A DNA stretch of 64,000 nucleotides from Salegentibacter sp. (GCA_024635795.1 JAGXIH010000017.1:124001-188000); one strand, 5' to 3'. Counted from the stretch's first letter, positions 43,952 through 53,460 are shown. Notes: generated by a model not told the origin, from the sequence alone. Numbers and translations are program-made.

Positions 43952-45205
43952 CTAATTTTCTTTTGAAGCTACTTTTACTTGATCACCGGCTTTTAATGAT
44001 TTGGTAACAAGGGTATACGGCCCAGTAATCACTTCTTCCCCTTCCTCAAGGCCTGTAGTGATCTCGATATGAGAACCATCCTGGATGCCGGTTTCCACCA
44101 CCCGAAGTTTTGCCTCGTCATTTTCTTTCACAAAAACAGCTTCAATCATTTCTCCTCCGGGTTTTACCCTTGAATTTCCGTTAGACGTAGTATCGCTTTT
44201 TACCACAATCGCACTAATAGGCACCCCAATAATATTTTCGCGTTTATTGGTGATTATATCCACCGTGGCGGTCATTCCCGGACGAAAAGGAGAGTAATTT
44301 TCAGGTCTTCCTTCTAAAAGGTCATCGTAAGATTCTTCAAGAATCCTCACCTTAACTTTAAAGTTGGTAACCTGGTCAGTAGTAAGCTGGCTGTCCGCAG
44401 AATTAGAAATTTCCGTAACCAGGCCTTTAAATTCTCTGCGTAGGTATGCATCAACTTCAACAATGGTAGAATCTCCTACCTCAACCTTTACAATATCATT
44501 TTCATTTACATCTACCTCAACCTCCATATTTGCCAGGTTGGCGACTCTTAAAATCTCTGTACCGGCCATTTGCTGGGTTCCTACCACTCTTTCACCCAGT
44601 TCTGCATCCAAACGAGAGATCGTGCCGCTCATAGGTGCATAAATAGTTGTACGAGCAAGGTTGTCCCTTGCTTCTGTAACGCTGGCTGCTCCACTTTGCA
44701 TATTATAGTAAGCCGATTCCTTGGCGGCCTGGGCCACTTCGTAATTTGAAACTACCGCATCCCATTCAGCCTGGGAAATAACACCTTTTTCAAAAAGGGT
44801 TTTATTCCTGTTATAATCGGCTTCTGCCTGCTTTAAATTGGCCTGCGCCTGGTTGTAGTTTGCCCTCATATTCTGAAGGCCTGCTTGCATTCGCTGAAGG
44901 TTGGACTGATAGATATCGGGATTTATTTTGACCAGAAGATCGCCTTTCTCCACACTTTGTCCTTCCTTGATAGGAAGTTCAATGATTTCTCCGGAAACCT
45001 CCGAAGAGAGTTTAACTTCCACTTCCGGTTGAATTTTTCCAGTGGCTGCAACCGTTTCTGTTATATCCAGAGGTTCTGTTTTAGTGATCTCCACTTCTTT
45101 TACGTTGCCTGAGTCTCCAAACCAGCCTGCTCTTTTTCCAACTACCAGTAAAACTATTAAAACCAGGGAAACCCCAATAATGATATAAAGCGTCTTTTTC
45201 TTCAT
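43952..45205 (-). CDS. Periplasmic adaptor (HlyD/MacA type), second copy
   Basis: 417 residues with an N-terminal TM anchor (KTLYIIIGVSLVLIVLLVVG), a barrel-sandwich half (AATGKIQPEVEVKLSSEVSG), a long helical hairpin (about 110-190), the second lipoyl half (TTIYAPMSGTISRLDAELGE) and the C-terminal beta-barrel/MP domains. It links an inner-membrane pump with TolC. It follows the TolC gene by 3 nt and is clearly different in sequence from the adaptor at 46711-47829. Compared with that copy it has a longer hairpin and a fuller C-terminal domain. Confidence 0.9.
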   Translation of the reverse strand: MKKKTLYIIIGVSLVLIVLLVVGKRAGWFGDSGNVKEVEITKTEPLDITETVAATGKIQPEVEVKLSSEVSGEIIELPIKEGQSVEKGDLLVKINPDIYQSNLQRMQAGLQNMRANYNQAQANLKQAEADYNRNKTLFEKGVISQAEWDAVVSNYEVAQAAKESAYYNMQSGAASVTEARDNLARTTIYAPMSGTISRLDAELGERVVGTQQMAGTEILRVANLANMEVEVDVNENDIVKVEVGDSTIVEVDAYLRREFKGLVTEISNSADSQLTTDQVTNFKVKVRILEESYDDLLEGRPENYSPFRPGMTATVDIITNKRENIIGVPISAIVVKSDTTSNGNSRVKPGGEMIEAVFVKENDEAKLRVVETGIQDGSHIEITTGLEEGEEVITGPYTLVTKSLKAGDQVKVASKEN

Positions 45206-45208
45206 AAT

Positions 45209-46648
45209 TTAAAATTTAAGCTCTGTTACCGGTACCCCGAAATAAAGCTCTATGACTTTAAGTTTAAAAATATAATCGTATTTAGTTCGAACCACTTCGC
45301 GTTGGGCATTTTCATACCTCAATTTAGATTGGCTGTAATCAAAAGCATTCGTAAGACCAACATCGTAGCGTTGGGTAGCATATTCATAAGCCTGTTCTTG
45401 GGCATCGGCAGATACAAGAGCGGCTTCGTAGGCTTCAAAAGCTCCTTGTGCATCCACGTAGGCTTGATAAACATTAGCCTCGAGATCAAGCTCTGCCTGC
45501 TCCATTTCATATTCAGCACGTTGCGCATTGACCTGAGCTCTTTTTACCTGGTTACGCGTGGCAAAACCGTTAAAAATCGGAACACTTAATTGCACCCCAT
45601 AGCTGATACCATCATTTCTTTGAAGTTGCTCGAAGAAAGGCAACGGATTACCTATGGTGCTCATCGTATTTGGTGCGACAACAATCTCTCCTGTGCTTTC
45701 CACCACGCCTATCTCCCTTGTAGGATCCTGGGGGTCTATGGTTACTCCGGTTATCCTTCCCATCCCAGATTCCCGGGTATTGTAATTAAAGAAAGCACCT
45801 AAGCTAGGCATATAAGCACCTTTGGCAATTTCAACATCTTTCACGGCAAGGTCATGGTTCGCTTCAGCTATTTTTAGTTCAGACCGTTCCTCCCTGGCCC
45901 GGTCAATAATGTCATAAACCGAATTTTCAAGGATATCGCTTCCGAAGATATCGTAATCGCGATCTACGATATCAAAATTTTCATAATCACTTATTCGTAA
46001 AAGCTGTGCCAGATTGATCAGGGATATTTTAATATTATTTTCAGCAACAATCATTCGCTGTTTCTCATCGGCATCAGTAGCCCTTATTTCCAATAAATCG
46101 CCACGGGGTAAGGAACCGGCATCAACGAGCTCTTGTGTACGTTCCAGTTGCTCCAGGGTTACCTCGTTTTGCAGTCTAAGCACTTCCAGATTTTGTTTAC
46201 TGAAAAGCACCTGAAGGTAAGAATCAGCAACAAAAAGGGTGATATCATCCTTCATTTTTTCCAATGAATACTGGGCAGAAAGCTGAGAGATTTTTGAGCG
46301 CTGCAGTTGTTTGAAATTGCGCAAACCATCAAAAAGATTCATACTGGCTGTGACTCCAGCTGAGAAGTTCCTGGTAGTTTGCGTTTGGAGAATTCCGGTA
46401 GTAACATTCTGCGTTAAGCCTGTATTCCAGGAATTGGTGGCAGATGCGTTAACATTAGGCAGGAAATTTCCTATGGCATCGAGCTCTTCAATTTCAGAAA
46501 TTTCCATGTTAAGCTCAGATTGTTTTATGGAAATATTATTCTCCAGGGCATAATTAACACATTCCTGAAGTGTCCATTTATCGTCTTCCTGGGCTGTTGC
46601 AAATAAAACAGAAAATAAAAATATGGTTAGTAAGCTGTATTTTTTCAT
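45209..46648 (-). CDS. TolC-family outer-membrane efflux protein
   Basis: 479 residues with a signal peptide ending VLFATAQ. Two repeats of the TolC fold are visible: WTLQECVNYALENNISIKQSEL opens the first and IAEANHDLAVKDVEIAKGAY the second, with long Ala/Gln/Glu-rich helices for the periplasmic tunnel. It forms the outer-membrane exit duct for the ABC-adaptor complex encoded around it. It sits between the two adaptor genes. Confidence 0.93.
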   Translation of the reverse strand: MKKYSLLTIFLFSVLFATAQEDDKWTLQECVNYALENNISIKQSELNMEISEIEELDAIGNFLPNVNASATNSWNTGLTQNVTTGILQTQTTRNFSAGVTASMNLFDGLRNFKQLQRSKISQLSAQYSLEKMKDDITLFVADSYLQVLFSKQNLEVLRLQNEVTLEQLERTQELVDAGSLPRGDLLEIRATDADEKQRMIVAENNIKISLINLAQLLRISDYENFDIVDRDYDIFGSDILENSVYDIIDRAREERSELKIAEANHDLAVKDVEIAKGAYMPSLGAFFNYNTRESGMGRITGVTIDPQDPTREIGVVESTGEIVVAPNTMSTIGNPLPFFEQLQRNDGISYGVQLSVPIFNGFATRNQVKRAQVNAQRAEYEMEQAELDLEANVYQAYVDAQGAFEAYEAALVSADAQEQAYEYATQRYDVGLTNAFDYSQSKLRYENAQREVVRTKYDYIFKLKVIELYFGVPVTELKF

Positions 46649-46710
46649 AATCGGAATTGTAGTTGATGAGTCTGTAAAATTCTAAACTTGTTACATTTTG
46701 AAGCAAAAAT

Positions 46711-47829
46711 CTAATTTCCTGCAAATTCAGGACTTGGTTGTACTTTGTTCCAAACCTTGATTTTATCGTCTTTAGAAATACCATTTTTCACTTCCACCTG
46801 AATCCCATCACTAATTCCTAATTCCAAATCTCTTCTTTCAAATTGCTGATCTCCGGTTTCTACTTCCACGAAAGGCTCCTGTGTTTTTGGATCAAATTGT
46901 ACCAGCGCTTCCTTAATTGCCAAAACCTCATCTGCCCTATCTAAAATAATAGACGCATTTGCGCTTAAGCCGGCGCGAATAAAAGTAGTATCGGCCTTAT
47001 CTAAAGTTCCTTTTATTTCAAACTGGATTGCCCCGTTTTCATCTACACCTTTTGGAGCGATATAATCTAAAATCGCATCAAAAGTTTTATTCTCTATAGC
47101 GCCAACCGTTACTTCCAACGGCAAATCTTCTTTAATTTTACCGACTTCGCTTTCATCAACTTTTCCTTCAAAGATCATTTCATTAACATCAGCAAGAGTG
47201 GCCAAAGTTGTACCATCGTTAAAATTGTTACTTTCTATCACCTGGTTTCCAACCCGCACCGGTACGTCCAGAACCATCCCATCTACTGTTGATCGAATAA
47301 GCGTGTTGGCTGCGCTTCCAATTCCGCTGGTGGTGCCTGTTTTTACTATTTCAAAGTTTTGCTGTGCAGAACGGTAATTCTGCTGCATTCTTTTGTAGTT
47401 GGCTTCGGCATTATCAAAGTCGTTTTGAGAGATCACCCCTTTTTCAAACAAAGCTTTTTGCCTTTCAAAAGTTTTTTGCTCATTATCTAAATTGATCTTC
47501 GCGGTAGCCACAGCATCTTTAGCGCTTTGCAATGAATTCACATTTGGGATTACCCGAATTTTAGCGATAAGATCCCCTGCCTTAACTTTCTCTCCCGCTT
47601 CGATATATATTTCATCTATAATTCCTGAAATATTAGGTTTTATGAGAACTTCTTCCCTCGGAACAATATTTCCCGTCGCCACGGTTTTCTTAACGATGGT
47701 TTCTATTGAAGCCTGCTCGGTTTCATAAACCGTAGGATCCTCCTGATTTTTCTGAAACAAATAGTATAATGCGCCTACAAAAACAACGGCGATCAATACT
47801 AAAATTGAGATGGTTACTGTTTTTTTCAT
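46711..47829 (-). CDS. Periplasmic adaptor (HlyD/MacA type), first copy
   Basis: 372 residues with an N-terminal anchor (VTISILVLIAVVFVGALYYLF), the first lipoyl half (VATGNIVPREEVLIKPNISG), helical hairpin (about 95-165), and the second half (RSTVDGMVLDVPVRVGNQV), then the beta-barrel. It would connect the MacB-like permeases to TolC. It is 35 nt after the second permease gene. The two adaptors in one operon could form a mixed hexamer or serve alternative pumps. Confidence 0.9.
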   Translation of the reverse strand: MKKTVTISILVLIAVVFVGALYYLFQKNQEDPTVYETEQASIETIVKKTVATGNIVPREEVLIKPNISGIIDEIYIEAGEKVKAGDLIAKIRVIPNVNSLQSAKDAVATAKINLDNEQKTFERQKALFEKGVISQNDFDNAEANYKRMQQNYRSAQQNFEIVKTGTTSGIGSAANTLIRSTVDGMVLDVPVRVGNQVIESNNFNDGTTLATLADVNEMIFEGKVDESEVGKIKEDLPLEVTVGAIENKTFDAILDYIAPKGVDENGAIQFEIKGTLDKADTTFIRAGLSANASIILDRADEVLAIKEALVQFDPKTQEPFVEVETGDQQFERRDLELGISDGIQVEVKNGISKDDKIKVWNKVQPSPEFAGN

Positions 47830-47864
47830 TTTTTGATTGTATTTATCTTCTTTACTTTTTCTCG

Positions 47865-49130
47865 TTATTCGGTTCTAAGTGCATCTACCGGTTTTATTTT
47901 AATCGCATTCTGCGCGGGAATTAGCCCGGCCAATAAACCCGAACAAACTAAAATTGCCAGGGCGGTAATTACAACCCCTAAATCTACACTGGGGTTGGCA
48001 AACATCATTTCTGAAGTATCCATTCCGCTTAAAGCATAATTTACTCCGGCTATTATTCCCGTAGCGAAAATAATCCCGACCATTCCGGAAATAATGGTAA
48101 GGAAAATAGACTCCATTAAAATTTGCCCTCTAATAGACCAGGGCGTAGCGCCAAGGGCACGCCTTACGCCAATTTCATTAGTTCTTTCCTTTACCACGAT
48201 TAGCATAATGTTACTGATACCGATTATACCAGAGAGCAACACCAAAATCCCCACGAAATAGGCCACTGCTTTTAGCGCTACGAACAAACCATTTATCTTG
48301 TTGAATTCTTCATATAAATCGAAATTTCCAACTGCCCGGTCATCCTCCGGATGTATGGAATGCCTGCTTTTTATAAGATCCAGAATTCTTGATTTTAAAC
48401 TGGTGATAGAATTTTCATCATGGGCAGTTATCGCCATCCAACCTACGTTATCTCCTCTATTAAAAGCCTGGGAGAATGCGGTAAATGGAACATAAATTTC
48501 TTTCTGGGCTTCTTCTACATTTCCGCCACCGCCACCTTTTTTCTTATAGGTGCCGATTACCATAAAATTAACGCCGTTTATTTTGAGGTAAGTCCCCAAA
48601 ACTTCTTCGCCTTTTTCATATAGTTCGCGTCTTACCCCTTCACCAATAATAGCAACTTTTCGTTTATTCTGAATATCGAGATAATTAATAAACCTTCCGG
48701 AAGTAATATCCATAGGCTCCTGCTGAATGATCTCGGGATAATCTCCATAAACATTGAAGGCGCCGCTTTGCAGCCCACGAACCACGTTGTTATTTCCGCC
48801 GAAACCACCTAATTGATTTCTCGGGGAGATAAACCGAAGTCCCGGCACATTTTCCCGCAAAGCTTCTACATCGCCCGTTTTAAAATTATAGCGTCGGCCT
48901 TTGGGTAAGCCTTTATAAGGTTTAGATGGAGTTTGCGTCCACATAAACATCGTATTAGTAGCAATACCACTGAAACCCTGCTTTACGCCGTTTTCGAGAC
49001 CTTTTCCGGCAGCCAGTAAAATAACCAGGATGAATATCCCCCACATTACCCCAAAAGCCGTAAGTATGGTTCTAAACCAGTTAGCAGTTAATGCTTCAAT
49101 TATTTCGCTCCATTTATCCCTGCTAAACAT
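47865..49130 (-). CDS. MacB-type ABC transporter permease, second
   Basis: 421 residues: one N-terminal TM helix, a large periplasmic MacB-PCD domain (about 45-270) and three C-terminal TM helices with the FtsX signature KERTNEIGVRRALGATPWSI. No ATPase domain is fused, unlike E. coli MacB, so it depends on the separate ATPase at 50372-51073. It is separated from the first permease gene by 1 nt; together they probably form a heterodimer. Confidence 0.93.
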   Translation of the reverse strand: MFSRDKWSEIIEALTANWFRTILTAFGVMWGIFILVILLAAGKGLENGVKQGFSGIATNTMFMWTQTPSKPYKGLPKGRRYNFKTGDVEALRENVPGLRFISPRNQLGGFGGNNNVVRGLQSGAFNVYGDYPEIIQQEPMDITSGRFINYLDIQNKRKVAIIGEGVRRELYEKGEEVLGTYLKINGVNFMVIGTYKKKGGGGGNVEEAQKEIYVPFTAFSQAFNRGDNVGWMAITAHDENSITSLKSRILDLIKSRHSIHPEDDRAVGNFDLYEEFNKINGLFVALKAVAYFVGILVLLSGIIGISNIMLIVVKERTNEIGVRRALGATPWSIRGQILMESIFLTIISGMVGIIFATGIIAGVNYALSGMDTSEMMFANPSVDLGVVITALAILVCSGLLAGLIPAQNAIKIKPVDALRTE

Positions 49131-49131
49131 A

Positions 49132-50379
49132 TTATTCGTCTCTTAATGCTTCAATAGGTTTGATTCTCGCAGCTCTCCAGGCGGGGAAAAATCCGGCAAT
49201 TGCGCCAGCAATAACTAAAATAAAAACGGTGGTAAGCGCTACATTAAAATTAACCGCAGGATTGGAGATATACTGAGTTTCGATAAGGGGACCCACAAAT
49301 TCTAAAAGTAATAAACTTGCGATCAAGCCAATAAATCCGGCAATTGCGGTTACAAAAATAGATTCGTGCAAAACCATCCCTACTATAGAGAGCGGTTCTG
49401 CCCCAAGGGCTTTTCGTATGCCTATTTCCCTGGTTCTTTCTTTTACAATAATCAACATAATATTGCTAACCCCAACCACCCCGGCGATAATGGTACAAAT
49501 ACCAACTCCCCAAAAGAAGTATTTTATCATATCCATAAGATCGTAGAAACGTTTGGCATTTTCCAACGAGTTATTTATGCTAACTGCGCTTTCATCATCG
49601 GGAGCTATGGTATGTGTTTCCTTAAGTTGATTTTCAATATCGGCTGAAAAACGATTGGAGGCGGCAAGCGCAGCTTCAAAATTATCTTCGGGCTCTAAGG
49701 TGAAAGCCATATTTGCAATATTGTTAGCACCGCCAAAAACACGTTGTGCGGTAGAAAGCGGTATAAAAACCAGGCTTTCTTCCCTTTCTCCACCGGGATC
49801 GGTAAAAACGCCAATTACTTTAAAATTTATTCCGGAAATTTGAATGTACTGCCCAAGCGGGTCTTTACTATCTTTAAAAAGGTCGTTCCGAACTTTATTC
49901 CCTATAACCACGACTTTCTCAAAGTTCTCGTGGTCTTTATAATTTACGAATCGCCCCTCTATCATACCGCTGTTTTCCAGAAACTGATAATCGGGGTAAA
50001 CGCCTTCTACGCGATAAGAACCTGATTCTTTCCCGTAATTTACTATGCCGTTATAAATTCTGAAAATAGAGGATTTGTATTCTAGATCATCCTGATGTTT
50101 TAAAGCCGTGTAATTAAAGTCTTCATTTTTCATCTGAATTCTTCTACCCGGGTTTAGGCCTTTATATTCCTTAGAAGTAACGCCGGTATACACATAAATG
50201 ATGTTAGCGGCATCCCTTTCAAATTCCTGTGAAATACCGTTACGCATTCCCTCACCAATTCCCAAAAGAACCACCAAAATAAAAATCCCCGAAGCTACTG
50301 AAAGCCCGGTTAAAAACGTTCGTAGTTTGTTTTTACGAATCGTATCAAAGATCTCTTCCCAACGTTCTAATTCAAACAT
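49132..50379 (-). CDS. MacB-type ABC transporter permease, first
   Basis: 415 residues with the same layout as the second permease: N-terminal TM, periplasmic MacB-PCD domain, three C-terminal TMs and the signature KERTREIGIRKALGAEPLSI. The start overlaps the ATPase gene by 8 nt. MacB-type pumps do not carry substrate through the membrane but drive periplasmic export through TolC. The substrate here (peptide, macrolide-like or lipid) is unknown. Confidence 0.93.
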   Translation of the reverse strand: MFELERWEEIFDTIRKNKLRTFLTGLSVASGIFILVVLLGIGEGMRNGISQEFERDAANIIYVYTGVTSKEYKGLNPGRRIQMKNEDFNYTALKHQDDLEYKSSIFRIYNGIVNYGKESGSYRVEGVYPDYQFLENSGMIEGRFVNYKDHENFEKVVVIGNKVRNDLFKDSKDPLGQYIQISGINFKVIGVFTDPGGEREESLVFIPLSTAQRVFGGANNIANMAFTLEPEDNFEAALAASNRFSADIENQLKETHTIAPDDESAVSINNSLENAKRFYDLMDMIKYFFWGVGICTIIAGVVGVSNIMLIIVKERTREIGIRKALGAEPLSIVGMVLHESIFVTAIAGFIGLIASLLLLEFVGPLIETQYISNPAVNFNVALTTVFILVIAGAIAGFFPAWRAARIKPIEALRDE

Positions 50380-51073
50380 TTTGCTGTGCTCTTACCTGGT
50401 TGACCTTGGTATCCTGAATTATCCTGCCGTCTTTTAAATTAACGATCCTCTTAGTCATTGCAGCAATATCCTGTTCATGAGTTACTACAAGTATAGTTCG
50501 GCCTTCGTCATTAATCTCTTGAATAAGATTCATGACATCATGAGATGTTTTTGAATCCAGTGCTCCGGTAGGTTCATCGGCTAAAAGTACTTTTGGATCA
50601 CTGGCAAGAGCCCTTGCAATAGCAACTCTTTGTTTCTGCCCTCCGGAAAGTTCATTTGGTAAATGCCCTGCCCAATCGGCCAGGCCAACTTTTTCAAGGT
50701 AACTCATTGCCTTATCCATCCGTTCTCCTCGTTTAATCCCCTGATAATACAGCGGAAGCGCTACATTATCCAGAGCATTTTTGTATGAAATTAGATTAAA
50801 AGACTGAAAAATGAAACCGAGAAATTTATTACGGTAGCGTGCAGCTATTTTTTCATTTAAATTTTTAATAGGGACCCCATCAAGGGTGTAAGCGCCTGAA
50901 TCAGCTTCATCGAGCATCCCGAGAATGTTCAGCAGGGTGGATTTTCCGGAACCTGAAGATCCCATAATAGAAACGAGTTCTCCTTCAGCAACGCTAAAAT
51001 TAATCCCTTTTAAAACATGTAGTGAATTACTACCCATTTTATAGGACTTATGAAGATCTTTAATTTCTATCAT
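50372..51073 (-). CDS. MacB/LolD-type ABC transporter ATP-binding protein
   Basis: 233 residues from the ATG at 51073 (an upstream ATG at 51118 adds 15 unconserved residues). Walker A GSSGSGKSTLLN, Q-loop FQSFNLI, signature LSGGQKQRVAIARAL, Walker B VLLADEPTGALD and the switch His in VVTHEQD are all present. It powers the two permeases downstream. It is the first gene of a six-gene efflux operon. Confidence 0.95.
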   Translation of the reverse strand: MIEIKDLHKSYKMGSNSLHVLKGINFSVAEGELVSIMGSSGSGKSTLLNILGMLDEADSGAYTLDGVPIKNLNEKIAARYRNKFLGFIFQSFNLISYKNALDNVALPLYYQGIKRGERMDKAMSYLEKVGLADWAGHLPNELSGGQKQRVAIARALASDPKVLLADEPTGALDSKTSHDVMNLIQEINDEGRTILVVTHEQDIAAMTKRIVNLKDGRIIQDTKVNQVRAQQNV

Positions 51074-51179
51074 TGCAGTGAAATTACAGGTTGCTAACTT
51101 TTTGTTGAAAAGGCTCACCCATAAGACTCTGCAGAAGAGGAAAAGTTACATTTTATTTAGGAAAATGTTTTGAAGTGGT

Positions 51180-51413
51180 TTAAGCTCCTTCAGACTTATT
51201 AGCCTTTTTGCGGGAACGGTAAATAAAATAGCCTATTCCCCCAATAAGAAGATAAGGGAACATCATTAGGTACAGGATTCCGTCGTTTATTCCCTTGGCC
51301 ATGCTTTGGTCACCTCCGCTTTCCAGAACAGCTCTACACATGGCGCATTGCGCTTCAGCAGCAATCGGAAGAAGTAATAGCAGAATTAATATGAAAAAAA
51401 ATTTGGTTTTCAT
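51180..51413 (-). CDS. Small membrane protein with CxxC motif, oxidase cluster
   Basis: 77 residues: an N-terminal signal-like segment (FFFILILLLLLPIAAEA) directly followed by QCAMCRAVLE, a central TM helix (LYLMMFPYLLIGGIGYFIY) and a short basic tail. I do not recognise a named family, but such small proteins occur next to oxidase-assembly genes in Bacteroidota. The two cysteines, placed just after the presumed cleavage site, could bind copper or heme or act in disulfide exchange. It lies 69 nt after the DUF420 gene. Confidence 0.7.
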   Translation of the reverse strand: MKTKFFFILILLLLLPIAAEAQCAMCRAVLESGGDQSMAKGINDGILYLMMFPYLLIGGIGYFIYRSRKKANKSEGA

Positions 51414-51482
51414 TTTCTATGATTAAAGTACAAATTTAAAAATTTATGAACTCTCAATAAAAGATTTAACACGACAACAATT

Positions 51483-52022
51483 TTAATAATAAGGCATCAT
51501 AAAAATATATACCAGGACGCCCGTTATAGCGACATACAACCAAATAGGGAAAGTCCACCGGGCGATGCGGGCGTGTTTATCATATTCAGCGGTAAGCCCA
51601 CGATACATGGTGAAGAGAACCAGAGGAACAATTATCGCCGAAAGAATAATATGAGTAATAAGTATAAAAAAGTACAAATACCTTATAAATCCTTCGCCAC
51701 CATAAGGCACAGGATCGTTGCTAATTTTTGAGATCACATAACTTACCAGGAAAACAGCAGATAGAAAGAATGCCGTAATCATTGTATTACGGTGAAGTTT
51801 GTATTCCTTGATCCTCATAAAAAAGTACCCCAACATTAGTAAGATAGCTGTGGAGCCATTCAGGATCGCATGGAAAAAAGGAAAAGTTCCTGCCCGGGTC
51901 CCGAGGAAATTAAAACGTTCAGGGAGGTACATTAAGAGAAGTACGATTAAGGGTATGGCTATAGATAGCGCAATAATTACCGGCACCGCAACTCTATCGG
52001 TTTTAGTTAGGCCTGCTCTCAC
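51483..52022 (-). CDS. DUF420 membrane protein, oxidase assembly
   Basis: 179 residues with five TM helices and the family's conserved histidines (FFHAILNGSTAILLMLGY, LHRNTMITAFFLSAVF, FFILITHIILSAIIVPL). DUF420 (CtaM-like) proteins are needed for maturation of some heme-copper oxidases. The start overlaps the Sco gene by 4 nt, consistent with a joint role in copper or heme insertion. Confidence 0.88.
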   Translation of the reverse strand: MRAGLTKTDRVAVPVIIALSIAIPLIVLLLMYLPERFNFLGTRAGTFPFFHAILNGSTAILLMLGYFFMRIKEYKLHRNTMITAFFLSAVFLVSYVISKISNDPVPYGGEGFIRYLYFFILITHIILSAIIVPLVLFTMYRGLTAEYDKHARIARWTFPIWLYVAITGVLVYIFMMPYY

Positions 52023-52753
52023 AATAAATTTTTGATGTCTTCAATTAAAATATCAATTTCAGGGGTCTCTTCCCCTTCGGTTACAGATTTATTTCTTTCA
52101 ACAGAACCTCTGTAATAAATTATGGGGTTGCCATAGGCATCTCTACGTGATCTGATATAACCTTCCTGGTCTACCAGCGCAAACATTCCCTGGTGTGCAA
52201 AACCACCGGCTGCGTTCTCGTCTTCCCCGGCATAAATGTTAAACCCGGAATTAGCCAATTCATAGATATCATCCTTATCTCCGGTCATAAGATGCCAGTT
52301 AGGATTGGTAATCCCGTACTTTTCTGCGTATTCCTGAAGAACTTCAGGCGTATCGTAGGTAGGGTCTATACTAAATGAAGCGATCCCAAAATTTTCTTCA
52401 TTTTTGATCTCATTCTGAATCTTCACCAAATTACTATTCATAATAGGGCAAATAGTGGGACAGGTTGTGAAGAAAAATTCAGCTACATATACTTTTCCAA
52501 GGTAATCCTCATTGGTGATAGTGTCTCCATTCTGATCTATAAGTTCAAATTTTGGAGCTTTTTTTCGTTCACCGTTAATCTCTAGGTAAGCGAGCTCTTC
52601 AGCAGGGGGAGATTTTCTCTCAGCTCCCTTCACATTCAACCGATCAGATTCCACTACTGAATCGTTACTAATGCGATCTACTATTTTTGGTATAAAAATG
52701 ATTCCAAAAATCAGGATGATCAGGGAAATTCCTATGTATGAATAATTCTTCAT
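52019..52753 (-). CDS. SCO family copper chaperone
   Basis: 244 residues: an N-terminal TM anchor (YSYIGISLIILIFGIIF) and a thioredoxin-fold Sco domain with the copper motif FFTTCPTICPIMNSNL (CxxxC) and the C-terminal ligand His in GGFAHQGMFALVDQEG. It delivers copper to the CuA site of cytochrome oxidase. It overlaps the DUF420 gene and lies 31 nt after the cysteine-less relative. Confidence 0.92.
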   Translation of the reverse strand: MKNYSYIGISLIILIFGIIFIPKIVDRISNDSVVESDRLNVKGAERKSPPAEELAYLEINGERKKAPKFELIDQNGDTITNEDYLGKVYVAEFFFTTCPTICPIMNSNLVKIQNEIKNEENFGIASFSIDPTYDTPEVLQEYAEKYGITNPNWHLMTGDKDDIYELANSGFNIYAGEDENAAGGFAHQGMFALVDQEGYIRSRRDAYGNPIIYYRGSVERNKSVTEGEETPEIDILIEDIKNLL

Positions 52754-52784
52754 TATAAATCCTTTTGTAAGGTTGTCGGGAAAT

Positions 52785-53429
52785 TTAGTTTTTCCTTTCT
52801 GCGTTATTCTTTTTAAGGGCCAAACGATATTCGGCGAGTATTACCTTCACGTCATCGTTCATTTTATTGCTTAGGTCGGCAACAGAGCTGGCATCATAAC
52901 CATACATCCTTCCATAATCCTCATCATCTTCTCTACCACGAAGATTTCTGTCTTTGTCCACAATAAAAACATAAGGCGTGTGAAGATCTTCATCCAGCTT
53001 AAGGCCGGAATTCATACTTTCAAAAACGGCTTTTACTTTTTCTTCAGAAGAGAAAACAAATTTCCAATTCTGCGGATTTCCTATGGCCTCAAATTCTTCA
53101 GAAAAACGGATCGCATTCTCACGGGCAGATTCCGGCAACACGATCACAAACTGAAAATCATTAAATTCATAGTATTTCTCCAGTATCTTTTGATCTAAAT
53201 TAAAGGTGTGCCCTTTCATCTGATCCAGATCTTTTCCGAAGAACGCTACAATACTAATCTTATCATTTAGAGAGGCCCTATCTCCCTGCAAACTTTCAAA
53301 ACCATCTACATCCTGAATATCTTCGGTAAGCACGGGAAGTTTGGCAAAGTTATTCTGCCCTGAAGAAAAAAAAAGGTAAGCGATAATGGGTAATGCGAAA
53401 AGCACAAAGAGTACTAAAAACTTTTTCAT
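52785..53429 (-). CDS. Membrane-anchored Sco-like thioredoxin-fold protein without cysteines
   Basis: 214 residues with an N-terminal TM anchor (KKFLVLFVLFALPIIAYLFF) and a thioredoxin/Sco-like domain (about 60-200; ISIVAFFGKDLDQMKGHTFN occupies the place of the Sco CxxxC loop, and HTPYVFIVDKDRNLRGR resembles the strand after the ligand His). The whole protein contains no cysteine. It is placed directly before the true Sco gene and after a terminator, so it probably helps oxidase assembly without metal thiolate chemistry. The family call rests on context and fold pattern. Confidence 0.65.
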   Translation of the reverse strand: MKKFLVLFVLFALPIIAYLFFSSGQNNFAKLPVLTEDIQDVDGFESLQGDRASLNDKISIVAFFGKDLDQMKGHTFNLDQKILEKYYEFNDFQFVIVLPESARENAIRFSEEFEAIGNPQNWKFVFSSEEKVKAVFESMNSGLKLDEDLHTPYVFIVDKDRNLRGREDDEDYGRMYGYDASSVADLSNKMNDDVKVILAEYRLALKKNNAERKN

Positions 53430-53452
53430 AAACCTGATTCTACAAATGGGTA

Positions 53453-53460
53453 CAAAAATA
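53453..53460 (-). promoter_or_regulatory. -7 box (TATTTTTG) abutting a terminator, before the Sco-like gene
   Basis: On the - strand, TATTTTTG directly follows the terminator hairpin at 53461-53488, and 23 nt separate it from the ATG at 53429. It may restart transcription for the oxidase assembly genes. Confidence 0.5.
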
